In this document: positions 13,751 to 24,400 of the stretch, in pieces
How the letters are laid out: the number at the start of each line of letters is the position of its first letter
How positions within the stretch are numbered: position 1 is the first letter of the stretch
The notes under the pieces: model-generated
What the model saw: the letters and a program-made list of their open reading frames with translations, nothing else
Database searches by the model: none
What the model was told of the DNA's origin: nothing
Translations under genes and position numbers: made by a program
Origin: a virus
IMG/VR virus record: IMGVR_UViG_3300005831_000008
Location: 1-32,182 of that record
Length of the DNA stretch: 32,182 bases
Reading direction: 5' to 3' (one strand)

Positions 13751-14014
13751 ATGTTACCAGCAATGTTAGGTGATAGAAAAAAAATGGCAAGCGATATTGT
13801 TCTTATGATCGGAAAGAAAAAAGATAATGAGGGTAATTCTTCTGAATATGTTTCTAAGAATAAACCTGAAGAAGAGAACAATGAATCCGACTACATGTCT
13901 TTAGCTGAGGAAATGATCTCAGCAATTAAAGAAGGTAGCGCTGACAGATTAGCTTCGTGCTTATCTGGTTTTAGTAATTTATGTAAAATGCCTGAAATGG
14001 ATAAAGAAGAGTAA
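13751..14014 (+). CDS. Hypothetical acidic small protein
   Basis: The 87-residue product starts MLPAMLGDRKKMASDIVLMI and then has an acidic, Asn-rich linker. A C-terminal helix YMSLAEEMISAIKEGSADRL is followed by ASCLSGFSNLC. It has a good TAAGGAG site and is followed at once by a strong terminator, so it closes the transcript of the two decoration paralogues. Short proteins of this layout (hydrophobic start, acidic linker, helix that samples a list of sites) are often found next to head genes. No name is secure and no function can be read from it. Confidence 0.65.
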   Translation: MLPAMLGDRKKMASDIVLMIGKKKDNEGNSSEYVSKNKPEEENNESDYMSLAEEMISAIKEGSADRLASCLSGFSNLCKMPEMDKEE

Positions 14015-14023
14015 TCTTCTTTT

Positions 14024-14070
14024 GTAGTGAGTAAGTTCCCTAAACTCTCCGCTTACTCACTACTTTTTTT
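14024..14070 (+). terminator. Strong intrinsic terminator within the head gene block
   Basis: GTAGTGAGTAAG (14024-14035) pairs perfectly over 12 bp with its complement at 14052-14063, followed by seven T. It separates the coat and decoration genes from the head-completion genes, setting lower expression of the latter. Confidence 0.88.
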
Positions 14071-14082
14071 ATGAGGTAAAAT

Positions 14083-14784
14083 ATGTCTGGATCAGTAACC
14101 CTTTCCTCTCTTCGATCAGCAGCAAAAGACAGAGCAGACCTTGCTAACTCAACAAGAGTTTCTACTGCTCAATGGAATGAATATATTAATAAATCAAAAG
14201 ATAATCTTTATGATTTATTGGTAGCTGCTTACGGTAATGACTACTATATGAAGATTCCACCTTATGATTTAACTATCGTTGCTGGAACAGATACCTATAG
14301 TTTACCTACAGACCATTATAAAACTGCTCTAGTAGAATATAAGATGGGTACGGATAACTATTACACTTTAAAAAAGTTTGCTCTCTCAACAAAGAATCGT
14401 TTTCCTGCTCCTCTTCCTCTTCGTGGTAGCTATGATCAATTTAGATATAAAGAGATGGATGATAAGATAATTTTTTATCCTACTCCTTCATCTGGTTGCA
14501 CTGTTAGAATCTGGTATGTACCTTTAGCAACAAATCTAGTTAGTGATTCAGATACAATACGTGGTTTTAATGGATGGGAAGAATACATCATTATAGATGT
14601 TGCAATCAAGGCCCTTAGGAACGAAGAATCAGACACTATTGATCTAGAAAGAGATTTAAAAAGAGTAAGCGATAGATTAATCGAAATGGCAGAAACAAGA
14701 AATCTATCTGAACCATTTAAAATACAAGATACAAATCCCCGAAGTGGAGTTTATGATTATGAATATTACGAAGGATTGTATTAA
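14083..14784 (+). CDS. Head-tail adaptor protein (P22 gp4-like position)
   Basis: Of 233 residues, the start SLRSAAKDRADLANSTRVS followed by WNEYINKSKDNLYDLLVAAYG is the classic opening of phage adaptor proteins: a helix pair that docks on the portal. A strand-rich middle carries DTYSLPTDHYKTALVEYKM and FYPTPSSGCTVRIWYVP, motifs I recognise from podovirus adaptor families, and a later helical region has NGWEEYIIIDVAIKALRNEE. Adaptors close the packaged head and form the first ring of the tail. Its stop overlaps the next start (TAATG). The family is inferred from pattern and from its position after the coat block. Confidence 0.75.
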   Translation: MSGSVTLSSLRSAAKDRADLANSTRVSTAQWNEYINKSKDNLYDLLVAAYGNDYYMKIPPYDLTIVAGTDTYSLPTDHYKTALVEYKMGTDNYYTLKKFALSTKNRFPAPLPLRGSYDQFRYKEMDDKIIFYPTPSSGCTVRIWYVPLATNLVSDSDTIRGFNGWEEYIIIDVAIKALRNEESDTIDLERDLKRVSDRLIEMAETRNLSEPFKIQDTNPRSGVYDYEYYEGLY

Positions 14785-15080
14785 TGAGATCATTTGAAAA
14801 AGTTAATTTCAAAGATTACAAGTACGAAACTATTCAGAAAAACACTGATACTTTTTTAATACAGTTAAAATCATTTCCTATGTTTAAAGGAAATCTTTTA
14901 AAAGATATAGAATTATCTGCAACTGCTTTGAATGTACCTCATAGACTTGGTAGAACCCCTGAAGGGTATTTAATAACAAAGAAAAACGCAAATGCAACAG
15001 TATGGAACGGAGAGATGGATCAATCTATTATCTCTTTGACTGCTTCTGGCAACGTTACTGTTGATTTATGGATTTATTAA
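14784..15080 (+). CDS. Small virion-type protein (VTVDLWIY ending)
   Basis: The 98-residue product carries the segment ALNVPHRLGRTPEGYLITKK, then NATVWNGEMDQSIISL and the ending NVTVDLWIY. This pattern (an H-x-LGR-x-P turn, a strand pair, and a C-terminal VDLW) recurs in small structural proteins of podoviruses, encoded near the head-completion or tail genes. A tail or fibre-attachment role is likely but unproven. The gene is coupled by TAATG to the adaptor and ends one base before the next start codon. Confidence 0.6.
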   Translation: MRSFEKVNFKDYKYETIQKNTDTFLIQLKSFPMFKGNLLKDIELSATALNVPHRLGRTPEGYLITKKNANATVWNGEMDQSIISLTASGNVTVDLWIY

Positions 15081-15081
15081 T

Positions 15082-18000
15082 ATGGCATTAAATAAAGTAA
15101 TTTATCCTTTAGTCGTTGACGGAGGGATGAACACAAAAACAGAAGATAAGCTCTTGGGCGTTGGTGAAAACCTTTTACTCTTAAACGCATCTCTTGATGA
15201 GATAGGCGCAAACAACAAACGTAATGGTGCAACCAAGTATGATGATGATGTACTTCCATCAGGAACGCTATCATCAATTTTACCGGCAACAATTATTGAA
15301 CACGAAAAAGAACTTTTAGTTTTAGGGCCACCATTGTCAAAAAGTGCTTATTCTTATCGCGAAGATGAAGGAAAATGGGAATCTAAAACAACTGAAGTTA
15401 TTTCACCGATGCTTTTTATAGAAGATAAGTACGGTGAAAACCTTATAACAAAGTGTTGTTCTTCCGCTGAAAACGTAGCTAAAAATTTTAGAGTAGTTGC
15501 ATATGTTGCAAGCTCTGCCGTTTCAGCAACATCAGACACAGAGAAAAGTAAAGTTGTAGTTTTTGTCCAAGACTATGCAACCAATGCAAAAAAAATAATT
15601 TGGCAAAATGAAGCTAGAATAGCAAGCAGCACACCTAATATAATTACTCATCTTCAAGTTGAAATCTTAGATGCCACTAATCCTATTATATATGTTACCT
15701 ATTGCATGTGGCTTGAATCAAGTACAGATTGGGAAGTACGTTGCAAGACTATGTATAAAGATGGAACAGCAATCGATGATGTACTTGTGACAACTATTAG
15801 TTCTTCCGCTTCTCCCCCATCACCTGATTTTACAGAAAAACCATTTTTCGATACTGAAATTGTAAACGGTAAACTATTAATTGCAACATCAACCAATAGT
15901 TTAACCGATACACTATTACAGTATATAGAAACAGATGGAACCATAGGGGCCTTTAATGCTGTCTCTACTACAGCAGCAATGCCAGCAACTTTTAAAAATC
16001 TATCTATTGCCATTACTGCTACAACTATCTATGTGGCATTTGTAACCGATGATACAACAACAACCGTTTGCGTTTTTGGTGCTTTAATATCTGATCTATC
16101 GGTAGTTTTTGCAGAATTTAATTTTATTGCAGCAACAACAAGTGATTATGCTGGAAAAGTTACAATAAAAACCTTTGATAATGACAGCAAATTATTTGTT
16201 GCATTTACTGTTTTAAGAGCATTATTGCCTAGTCCGGTAGCTCCAGTAATTGATTACTTATCGGATGCTACAGAAATTGGCGCGATAGATTTAGTTAATG
16301 TATTGCAAATCAATTCGTATATTGATTCTTTTTATTCTGGACTAGCATCAAAAGCATTTAGCTTTGATTCTTCCGATGATATATATTTTGTTACTCAAAC
16401 GACTACTCTTAATAGTACAAGATATGCGCTAATGAAGTATAACTTAACAGATTTATCAAGAGTTGTTGGAGTATTTGCCTTAAATATAGCAGCTCTAGAT
16501 AGAGTACAAGGAACGGCCGCAGGTGCAGAATATCTTTTCCGTAATTTTGAATTACCCAAAGTGCGCACTGGTTATAATAATAACTTCTATTATCCTGCTT
16601 TGGTTAATGTTCGAGTTATTCCTTTTGGTTTATCCTCTGATGGTTACGAACTAGATTTACCAATAGCAAATACATTTCTTTATAGGCTTGAGCTTGCTTC
16701 AGAATACAACGGAATAAACGCAAGGTTAGGAGAAAATACCTACATAGCAGGGATGAGCTTAAAAGAATATGATGGCAATCAATTATACTTTCAATCATTC
16801 TTGGACATACCTACTATAAACGCAATTGTCGGAGCAGCTGGAGGCCTAACCGGAACGTATACATATCTTGCTATTTGGGAATTTACAGATATCAATGGTC
16901 AAATACATAGATCAGCGCCTTCCAATCCTGTAACTATCGTATTAACTAATGATAAATGCTCTATAAGCTTTGAAGATACTACAGACCAAGGTGGATTACG
17001 TGAGTATAAAAGTAAATCATTAATACTTTACAGGACCACAGCAGGTGGAACAGTCTATTACAGACTAGGCACTGTTATCACAGAAGGCCTATTAACTGGT
17101 TTTGCTTCTTCTCCTTATTCAGACAATCAATCTGATGCTGACTTGATTGCAAACGAATTACTTTATACAAATGGTGAAGTATTAGAAAATCAACTTTTAC
17201 CACCCACTAAATATATTACTGTTGCAAATAATCGGTTGTTTGCAATTTCATCAGAAGATGAGAACTTAATATATTATTCTCAACCATATCTTTATGGTGA
17301 ATGCGTAAACTTTAATGCTGACTTTCTTAGTATTAGAGTAGACGCAGGATTATTGTCTAAAACTGGTAAAGCAATGGTTATAGCTTCTCTTGACGGTAGA
17401 ATCATTGTTCTAAAAGATCAAAGTATTGCCCATTTCTACGGCAATGGACCTAACCAAACAGGGGCACAAAATGATTTTACTGATCCTAAATTAATATCTT
17501 CTGATGTTGGATGCTCAGATATAAAATCAGTAGTTACAATTCCAGATGGAGTTATGTTTAAATCTAATAAAGGAATTTACCTTTTAGATAGATCTTTACA
17601 ATTATCCTACATAGGCGCTCAAGTAGAAGATTATAATTCTCATAAAATAGTCGGTTCAACTCATATCATAGACGAACATAAAGTTCTTTTCATGACTTCA
17701 ACGGAAACACTTGTCTATGATTACTTTTCAAAGAAATGGTCAATATGGGATTGGACAGGAACATATCTAACATCATATAGAAAGTTACCCATCTTTATTA
17801 AAAGCAATAGAATCTATGCTCAAAACAAAAGCATATATACTGATGATTCTGCTTATTATCCATTAAAGATAATTACTCCTTGGATAAAACTAAGCGGTGT
17901 TCAGAATTACCAAAGAATTTATAGGATGATGATCTTAGGTCAATTCTATTCAGCTCATACATTAATTGTAAAAATCTACTTTGATTATGATGAAACAAAT

Positions 18001-18210
18001 TTTGAAACGCATACGATATCACCTGTATCAACGGACGATATTTACCAGTATGATTTATCTCCTACCAACCAAAGATCACAAGCGTTTAAAATTGAACTTT
18101 ATGATGTTCCTTCTTCTGGAACAGGACAAGGTTACAAGTTATCAAATTTGACTTTAGTTTTAGGACAGAAACGAGGAACATTTAAAGTAAACGATAGTAA
18201 ACAATATTAA
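15082..18210 (+). CDS. Large tail hub or DNA-stabilisation protein
   Basis: I start at the ATG at 15082 (1042 residues), giving MALNKVIYPLVVDGGMNTKTEDK. An upstream ATG at 15061 would add only residues that overlap the previous gene. The GG-x-NTKTEDK start, followed by LLLLNASLDEIGANNKRNG, is typical of large podovirus tail proteins at the place of P22 gp10. The rest is strand-rich with repeated short blocks and a middle stretch IWEFTDINGQIHRSAPSNPV that resembles a fibronectin-like module. Later come ISSEDENLIYYSQPYLYG and FKSNKGIYLLDRS, suggestive of a beta-propeller. It is much longer than P22 gp10. Likely the tail tube or plug; the function is inferred from position. Confidence 0.65.
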   Translation: MALNKVIYPLVVDGGMNTKTEDKLLGVGENLLLLNASLDEIGANNKRNGATKYDDDVLPSGTLSSILPATIIEHEKELLVLGPPLSKSAYSYREDEGKWESKTTEVISPMLFIEDKYGENLITKCCSSAENVAKNFRVVAYVASSAVSATSDTEKSKVVVFVQDYATNAKKIIWQNEARIASSTPNIITHLQVEILDATNPIIYVTYCMWLESSTDWEVRCKTMYKDGTAIDDVLVTTISSSASPPSPDFTEKPFFDTEIVNGKLLIATSTNSLTDTLLQYIETDGTIGAFNAVSTTAAMPATFKNLSIAITATTIYVAFVTDDTTTTVCVFGALISDLSVVFAEFNFIAATTSDYAGKVTIKTFDNDSKLFVAFTVLRALLPSPVAPVIDYLSDATEIGAIDLVNVLQINSYIDSFYSGLASKAFSFDSSDDIYFVTQTTTLNSTRYALMKYNLTDLSRVVGVFALNIAALDRVQGTAAGAEYLFRNFELPKVRTGYNNNFYYPALVNVRVIPFGLSSDGYELDLPIANTFLYRLELASEYNGINARLGENTYIAGMSLKEYDGNQLYFQSFLDIPTINAIVGAAGGLTGTYTYLAIWEFTDINGQIHRSAPSNPVTIVLTNDKCSISFEDTTDQGGLREYKSKSLILYRTTAGGTVYYRLGTVITEGLLTGFASSPYSDNQSDADLIANELLYTNGEVLENQLLPPTKYITVANNRLFAISSEDENLIYYSQPYLYGECVNFNADFLSIRVDAGLLSKTGKAMVIASLDGRIIVLKDQSIAHFYGNGPNQTGAQNDFTDPKLISSDVGCSDIKSVVTIPDGVMFKSNKGIYLLDRSLQLSYIGAQVEDYNSHKIVGSTHIIDEHKVLFMTSTETLVYDYFSKKWSIWDWTGTYLTSYRKLPIFIKSNRIYAQNKSIYTDDSAYYPLKIITPWIKLSGVQNYQRIYRMMILGQFYSAHTLIVKIYFDYDETNFETHTISPVSTDDIYQYDLSPTNQRSQAFKIELYDVPSSGTGQGYKLSNLTLVLGQKRGTFKVNDSKQY

Positions 18211-18220
18211 GGAGTTTGAT

Positions 18221-19687
18221 ATGTCATTTTTAAGTGGTGTACCTGTTGTTGGTGGTTTATTTGATACTCTTACAGGAGAACCAACAGCAGTAACTAAATA
18301 TAATATGTCACAAGCTGACCAACAAGCATTTAATGCTAGTCCTGAACAGCAAAGACTTATTGATTATTTAACCGCACAAGCTTACCAATCGCCACAACAA
18401 CAAATAGGCCCTTCTGCTGCTGAAGCGATGTTGAACCAAAGAACACAAGCTAATATCCAAGGTGCTTCTGGAATGCTTGGAAGTGCAAGAGGTTTACAAA
18501 ACGTTGGCATGATAGCAAGAGAATCAGCTAGGCAAGGAGCTAATTTAAATCAGCAAGCAGCAGGAGAAGCAGCAACTTTACGAGCTGATGAAATACAAAA
18601 ACAAAAAGAATTTGGTTTAGCTCAACAACAGCAACAATTACAAAAGCAATCACTCGCTGCTCAACAACAAGAATTAAACAGACAAGCAGCTATGGGAAGA
18701 TCACAATTACAAGCAGATATTGGTCTTGGTAATGCTGCTGCTGAAACAGGAGCAGCACAATCAGCAAGACAAGCTCAAACGCAACTTATTGCTGGTCTAG
18801 GACAAGCAGGGGCAACTCTTGGAGCAGCTGGTATCACTGGTGCAGCTACAAAGGCCGCAGCAGCATCAGACATTAACGTTAAAGAAAATATTTCCGATGG
18901 TTCAGGTACAACAGAAAGCGTATTAGACGCAATTTCTCGTGATCCTGCTTCTTTCCCACGACAAATTAGAGATCCAGAAACAGGAGAGGTAAGACAATTG
19001 CGTTTAGATGACCCAATAACTTTTGGAGCTGGCAAACCTTCATCATTTTTAGATACACTTAATCCTTATGAATATAATTACAAGGAACCATCTAAAAACG
19101 GTTCAGGTAAACGCCTTGGAGTGATGGCACAAGACCTTGAAAAAACTCCTCAAGGTAAAGGCATGGTTGTAAATACGAAAGAAGGTAAAAAAATAAATAC
19201 AGATGTTTCCACTCTTTTAGCAGCAGAGGCACAAAATCATCAGAGACTAAAGAATCTAGAAAACATAGTAGCTCAAACTACACAAGGTAGCTTAGGTCCA
19301 ATAGCAAGAACTCAAACAGCGCCTATGCCAGTAGCTCAAACAGCACAAGCAGGATTAGGACCAGTAGCAAGGACTGTTGCCCCTTCTTCTCCTGTTATGC
19401 GCACTCAAACATCACCATATTCTGATAAGGGATTAACTAGGTCATATTACGAAGGTGGAGAAGAAAAATTAAGAGTACCCACAAAAGAATATTCTCGTTT
19501 TGGTCTAGAACCAAATACAGGTGAAATAGTAGAAAGAGGGATGCCATTTGTAAAAGGAACATCTAGATTTGAACCTACACAAGAAGAGATAACAAAGACT
19601 AGATCATTTATTGATTTACTTGATCAGATGGAAAAAACAAAAGATCCTTTTAAAAACTACAAGATGAAAAAAACAATTAGCAAATAG
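18221..19687 (+). CDS. Internal virion protein with S74 autoprocessing chaperone domain
   Basis: Of 488 residues, 1-210 are Ala/Gln-rich and helical, with a membrane-seeking start (GVPVVGGLFDTL), typical of DNA-ejection proteins. At 216-221 lies SDINVK, matching the Ser-Asp-x-x-x-Lys signature of peptidase S74 intramolecular chaperones (Ser216 nucleophile, Lys221 base), followed by FLDTLNPYEYNYKEP and RLGVMAQDLEKTPQGKGMV, then an AAEAQNHQRLKNLE helix. S74 domains normally sit at the end of tail fibres and cleave themselves off. Here the domain is inside, with a roughly 50-residue insert and 140 further low-complexity residues. Predicted cleavage before Ser216 would release the helical part. 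Confidence 0.75.
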   Translation: MSFLSGVPVVGGLFDTLTGEPTAVTKYNMSQADQQAFNASPEQQRLIDYLTAQAYQSPQQQIGPSAAEAMLNQRTQANIQGASGMLGSARGLQNVGMIARESARQGANLNQQAAGEAATLRADEIQKQKEFGLAQQQQQLQKQSLAAQQQELNRQAAMGRSQLQADIGLGNAAAETGAAQSARQAQTQLIAGLGQAGATLGAAGITGAATKAAAASDINVKENISDGSGTTESVLDAISRDPASFPRQIRDPETGEVRQLRLDDPITFGAGKPSSFLDTLNPYEYNYKEPSKNGSGKRLGVMAQDLEKTPQGKGMVVNTKEGKKINTDVSTLLAAEAQNHQRLKNLENIVAQTTQGSLGPIARTQTAPMPVAQTAQAGLGPVARTVAPSSPVMRTQTSPYSDKGLTRSYYEGGEEKLRVPTKEYSRFGLEPNTGEIVERGMPFVKGTSRFEPTQEEITKTRSFIDLLDQMEKTKDPFKNYKMKKTISK

Positions 19688-19695
19688 AGGTCATC

Positions 19696-21444
19696 ATGGC
19701 ACAAGAATTTTTAGATTTTTTAATGTCTGGTACTGCTCCTGAGCAATCAGCTAATTATCAATATGATCCGATATTGCAAAATAGATATACTAATGTTCCA
19801 GAAAGTGCTTACACTCCAGAAGTAAAACCACAACCAATAATGCCTAGAAATGTTCCTGCATTTACAAAATCAACTATTGGAGAATCTGGGATATTACAAA
19901 ATTTCTTCTCGCCTAAAGCGCCTACAGCGACAGAAAGCTCATTAGGTCAACCAGTACGCAGTGAACCTACGATTGCGCCACCACAAGCGCCAACAACAGA
20001 TCTAACTCTTAAGCAAACAGAGAAAAGCAAAGTTCCTTTTGGTTCACCTTCTTCTATTATCGATCAAGCATACACACAAGCAAAATCTAGAGTAAAAGAT
20101 TTTGATACTGCTTTAGCTGATTATAAAAAATCAATGGGATTATTACCCACAAGAAAAGCTATGGACTATGAATCAATAGAAAAACCTGTAAAAGATTCTA
20201 TTACTAGCTATAAAGGAGAGTTAGGGAAGCAAGCAGAGTTAGCAAACAAACAAGCTGACTTAATTCCAGAGATAGAAGACAGAGCAATAAATGCTATAGA
20301 TAAAACTTATAAGGATTATGACCTTAACATCAAAGCAGCTAAAGACGAATTAGATAAAATAACTGCTGATATGTTAAATGTTACTCCTACCGATCCAAAT
20401 CGTTTTTGGAAAGAAACTTCGACAGGTCAAAAGATTGCAATGGGTATTAGTTTAATCTTTGCAGCAATGACACCACAAACGATTGCAGGAGCTACCAAGG
20501 CCATTGAAGGAGCAATAGAAAGAGACATAGACGCTCAGAAACAAGATGCATATAGAAAGATGGTAGGTCAAAAGCAAAAACAAGAAGGAGTTAGAACAAC
20601 ACTTGATCTTTATCGAGATAAGCTAAAAAATGATGTAGCTTCAATCGAAGCAGCTAGGGCCTCACAATATGCTAAGATAATACAGATGATGAATCTTAAA
20701 AAAGAAGGTCTTAATAATAAAGCTGCAATCATGAACGCTGATGCTGCTATTGCTGACTTTACTATGAAGATGGAAGATGCAAAAACCAAAGCATTTAATA
20801 GCGTAAGAGAAGATCAAGAAAAGATTGCATCTGTTGGATTAAATGCAGCTAAAGCAGGAATAGAAGCATTTGAACCAATCGCCAAGTTACTTGTTGAAAA
20901 AGCAAAGTTAAAACAACAAGAAGTTGAAGAGAGAAATAAAGAAAATCTATTAAGGGTAAAAGAAGGTGCCGGAACTGCTGCTACTCCATATCAAGATAAA
21001 TATGCTGCTTATATAGATCAAGTATACAAAAATGATCCAGCAATGAAGAAGGAAGCATTTAAACAACTAGGTATACTTAATGAACAAATAAAAATTAAAG
21101 ATATGATTGAAGAATATTTTAATAATTATGAAACAACATCAACTTTAAAAGGATATATCCCTTTTACAGAAGCAGCTACAGCAAAGAAAACAGCACAAAT
21201 TAAATTATTCCCTGCTATCAAAGGAATTATGGGAGAAAGATTTACCGATGCTGATAGGGCCGCTTTAGTTGATCCATCGTTACCACAATCAGGAGATACA
21301 ATTGATCAACTAAAATACAAGAAGAATAATTTAATTGATGCTTTAAATGCAAAAGTTGGAGATACTTATCTCGTAGATTCTCTAGGCATAAGATCAATTA
21401 TGGAAAAAAACAGAATTAAACCAATAAAACGGATTAATAAATGA
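19696..21444 (+). CDS. Internal virion (DNA ejection) protein, helical
   Basis: The 582-residue product has a disordered Pro/Gln/Thr-rich N-terminus (1-120), then long helical and coiled-coil regions. An amphipathic or hydrophobic helix GQKIAMGISLIFAAMTPQTI at about 244-263 is followed by AGATKAIEGAIERDIDAQKQ, a pattern I recognise from ejection proteins that form a channel across the cell envelope. The C-terminal part carries KGIMGERFTDADRAALVD. The gene lies between the S74 protein and the 1109-residue protein and overlaps the latter by ATGA. It is probably stored inside the head and injected with the DNA. No enzymatic motif seen. Confidence 0.7.
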   Translation: MAQEFLDFLMSGTAPEQSANYQYDPILQNRYTNVPESAYTPEVKPQPIMPRNVPAFTKSTIGESGILQNFFSPKAPTATESSLGQPVRSEPTIAPPQAPTTDLTLKQTEKSKVPFGSPSSIIDQAYTQAKSRVKDFDTALADYKKSMGLLPTRKAMDYESIEKPVKDSITSYKGELGKQAELANKQADLIPEIEDRAINAIDKTYKDYDLNIKAAKDELDKITADMLNVTPTDPNRFWKETSTGQKIAMGISLIFAAMTPQTIAGATKAIEGAIERDIDAQKQDAYRKMVGQKQKQEGVRTTLDLYRDKLKNDVASIEAARASQYAKIIQMMNLKKEGLNNKAAIMNADAAIADFTMKMEDAKTKAFNSVREDQEKIASVGLNAAKAGIEAFEPIAKLLVEKAKLKQQEVEERNKENLLRVKEGAGTAATPYQDKYAAYIDQVYKNDPAMKKEAFKQLGILNEQIKIKDMIEEYFNNYETTSTLKGYIPFTEAATAKKTAQIKLFPAIKGIMGERFTDADRAALVDPSLPQSGDTIDQLKYKKNNLIDALNAKVGDTYLVDSLGIRSIMEKNRIKPIKRINK

Positions 21445-24400
21445 AGTTATTTAATTTTCAAACCAATCAGCAAATAGACGTAGCTCCGGAAGAAGCAACA
21501 GGTATGATTCTTTCTGGAACTCATGGACCATACTCAGAAGATGAAATTCCAGTTATTGATAACCGTGGTGATTTAGTAAAGATAAAAGGTAGTGATCTCC
21601 CAAATGCCTTAAAACAAAGTTGGAGATTAGCTCCTGCTGAAACTTTTAAAGCATCTGAAGAACAATCATTATATGATGAATCTAATCTTCAAGCTGGAGT
21701 TGCTGGAGTTTTAAGAGGGATATCTTTCGGATTATCTGATGTTGCTTTAACTAAAATGTTTGGGGTAAAACCTGAAACACTTGAAAAGCTTCGTAGATAT
21801 AATCCTTATATTTCAGGAGCAGCAGAAATAGGTGGCGCTATTGCTCCTATTCTTGTCTCTGGCGGTACAGGTCTTGCTGCTAGAATAGCTTCCAAGCTTC
21901 CCTCTGCAAAACTCTCAAAGGCCTCTTTAGCAATTGATGATCTAGCTACTAGAGCATTACAGAAAAATATTCCTAATGCTTTAGATAGAGCATCTACTGT
22001 ATCTAAGATTGTTGAAATGGCCGGTAAGACAGCAGGAAGTGCGGTTGAAGGTTCAGTCTATGGAGCTGGTAACTTTATTTCTGAAGAAGCTCTTGGCAAT
22101 CCTGACTTTAACGGTGAATCTCTTTTTGCCCATGCTAAACGCTTAGGTGGTCAGATGGGAGAAGGTGCTTTATGGGGTGGACTTGTTGGCGGTGTTATTC
22201 CGGGAGTGATGAAGGAAAGTGCTAAGCTTTTATTAAAATCTCCTGAATCACTAGAAACTGCTGTTTCAAAAGCATCACAAACGATCTTTGGTATTGAAGA
22301 AGAGAAGATAAAAAAATATTTATCTAATCCTGAATTTTACGATAATTCATTATCAGCAAAAGAAATTGCAGAAAAAATAAATGCAAAAGTAACTGAATTA
22401 GCTTCCATGGCCGAATCTAAAAGAATTGATTTAGAGACAGCGCAATCTATCCTTTTAGATATGAGGAGTAAATTCTACGAAAAAGGAACCAATATTTCTA
22501 ATGCTATAAAAGGAGCTGATAAGGAAATTAAAAATACCTTAAAAGAATCTGAGCAAAAAATATTAGACGCAATCAAACAACAAAAGATTGATATAAAAAA
22601 TGCTCCTATTCCACTTGAGCTTTTAGATGAAACAAAAGACATAGTTGAAAAATTTAAAGAGATACCATCAACTTTATCCGGTCTATCTTATAAAATATTA
22701 GATGAAGCAGCTCAACCAACAAATCTTTTACCCGTAGATGATGTAATAAGAGCATCAGATAATTTTAAAAGAAATAAATTTATTTATGGTCGTGAAGTAG
22801 AAGGAAAAGCAGGACCAGTATTTGCAGGACAAAACGAAAAGAATGCTTATAGATACATAGAAGAGTATGAGAATCAGCTATACGACTATAAAAAACGTGT
22901 ATCTCAAGAAATGACCCTTCCTCAATTAAAAGACAGAATACAAAGAATTGACGAAGAAATTAAAACAAAAGGTAAATGGGAAAGTGATACTCTTATTGTT
23001 GATTACTTAAAATCATTACGCTATTCAATTGATTCTTATTTAAAAGACGCTGTACCCGAATATAAACAGGTAATGGAAAAAACAAGAGATGCAACAGATA
23101 TAAGTATAAAGCTTAATCGTAGATTTGGAACTCCTGAGCAAGTTAGAAATAGATTATTTGATTTAATCAAAGGAACAGAATATTCAAAAGATGATTACCT
23201 TCTTTTAAAAAGATTAGAAGAAACTATGATTTCTGAATTGGGCATAAATCCTAATATAGAAAAAAGAATTGCTTCGGTTCGCGATCGTTGGAAATTTGCT
23301 ACTGATGAAAACGTAGCTTTATCAAGAATGCAAAAATATGCAGCAAAAAAAGAAGCATTAAAAGATCCACAATTAAAAGAACTACAGCAAGAATTTAAAA
23401 CTCTTACGGAAGAAGGAACTCTTTTTAATATAGGCGAAGGAGTATTAAAAAATTATCGCGGTCAAGACCTTGATTCTTTTTTAACCAACAAACTACAAAA
23501 ACTAGAAGGCTTTGATCAATTAGTTGCTAAAAATAAAGAAGTAAGGCAATTAAAAGATGAACTTAAAAAACTCAACGAAGATCTATCACCATATAGAAGT
23601 TACCTTGATCCTTATAAAGCAGAAGATAGAGTGATCAGAGCAGCTAATTCTAGATCGGAAAGAATTAAAGCAATGTTTGGCAAATTATCCGATCTTACCA
23701 ATGAAGACTTTGTAAAATATGTAGATGCTCTATCAGTGGATCAAGCTTTTGATAAAACCTACATCAGAGGTTCAAGAAACGTTAATCTCTGGAAGGCCAT
23801 TATTGGCGGTGGTGGTGCTGTAGGTGGTGGACTTATTGGCGGCTGGTCTGGCGCTGCTGTAGGTGCAATGATGGGTGCAATCGTTGATTCTTATGGCCCT
23901 AGTATCGCAAGAGAATTTTTAAGAAGGATATCTAAAATTAGAGGAAATGTAACGGCCTCTAAATACTATCAAGCTTTAAATGATACTCTTCCACCTGAGC
24001 AAAACGCTTTAAGTGGGATAGGCGTAAACACATTTAAAAAGATTGAAGACGATAATCGTAGAACAGTAGAAGCAATCTTTGATTCTGTTACTAATTACTT
24101 CAACACAGGAACAAAAGCAGCAAAGGTATTTACTACTAGTCAACTATCAAAAGATTTTGATTACGATACTGAGAAAAAAAGAATAGAGGAATACATCAGT
24201 AATAGAAATGATGTAAATCAGAAATTCTATTCACAAAATGAGCTTTTAACTCCAGTAATCCCAAAGACATTAGATAATTACTTTTTGACCTATCAAAAAG
24301 CAGTAGATTTTTTAAATAGTAAGATACCTAAAGATACTCAGGAAGATATCTTTGACTTATATAAACCTTCTCGACTTGATGTTTATAAATTTGCCCAATA

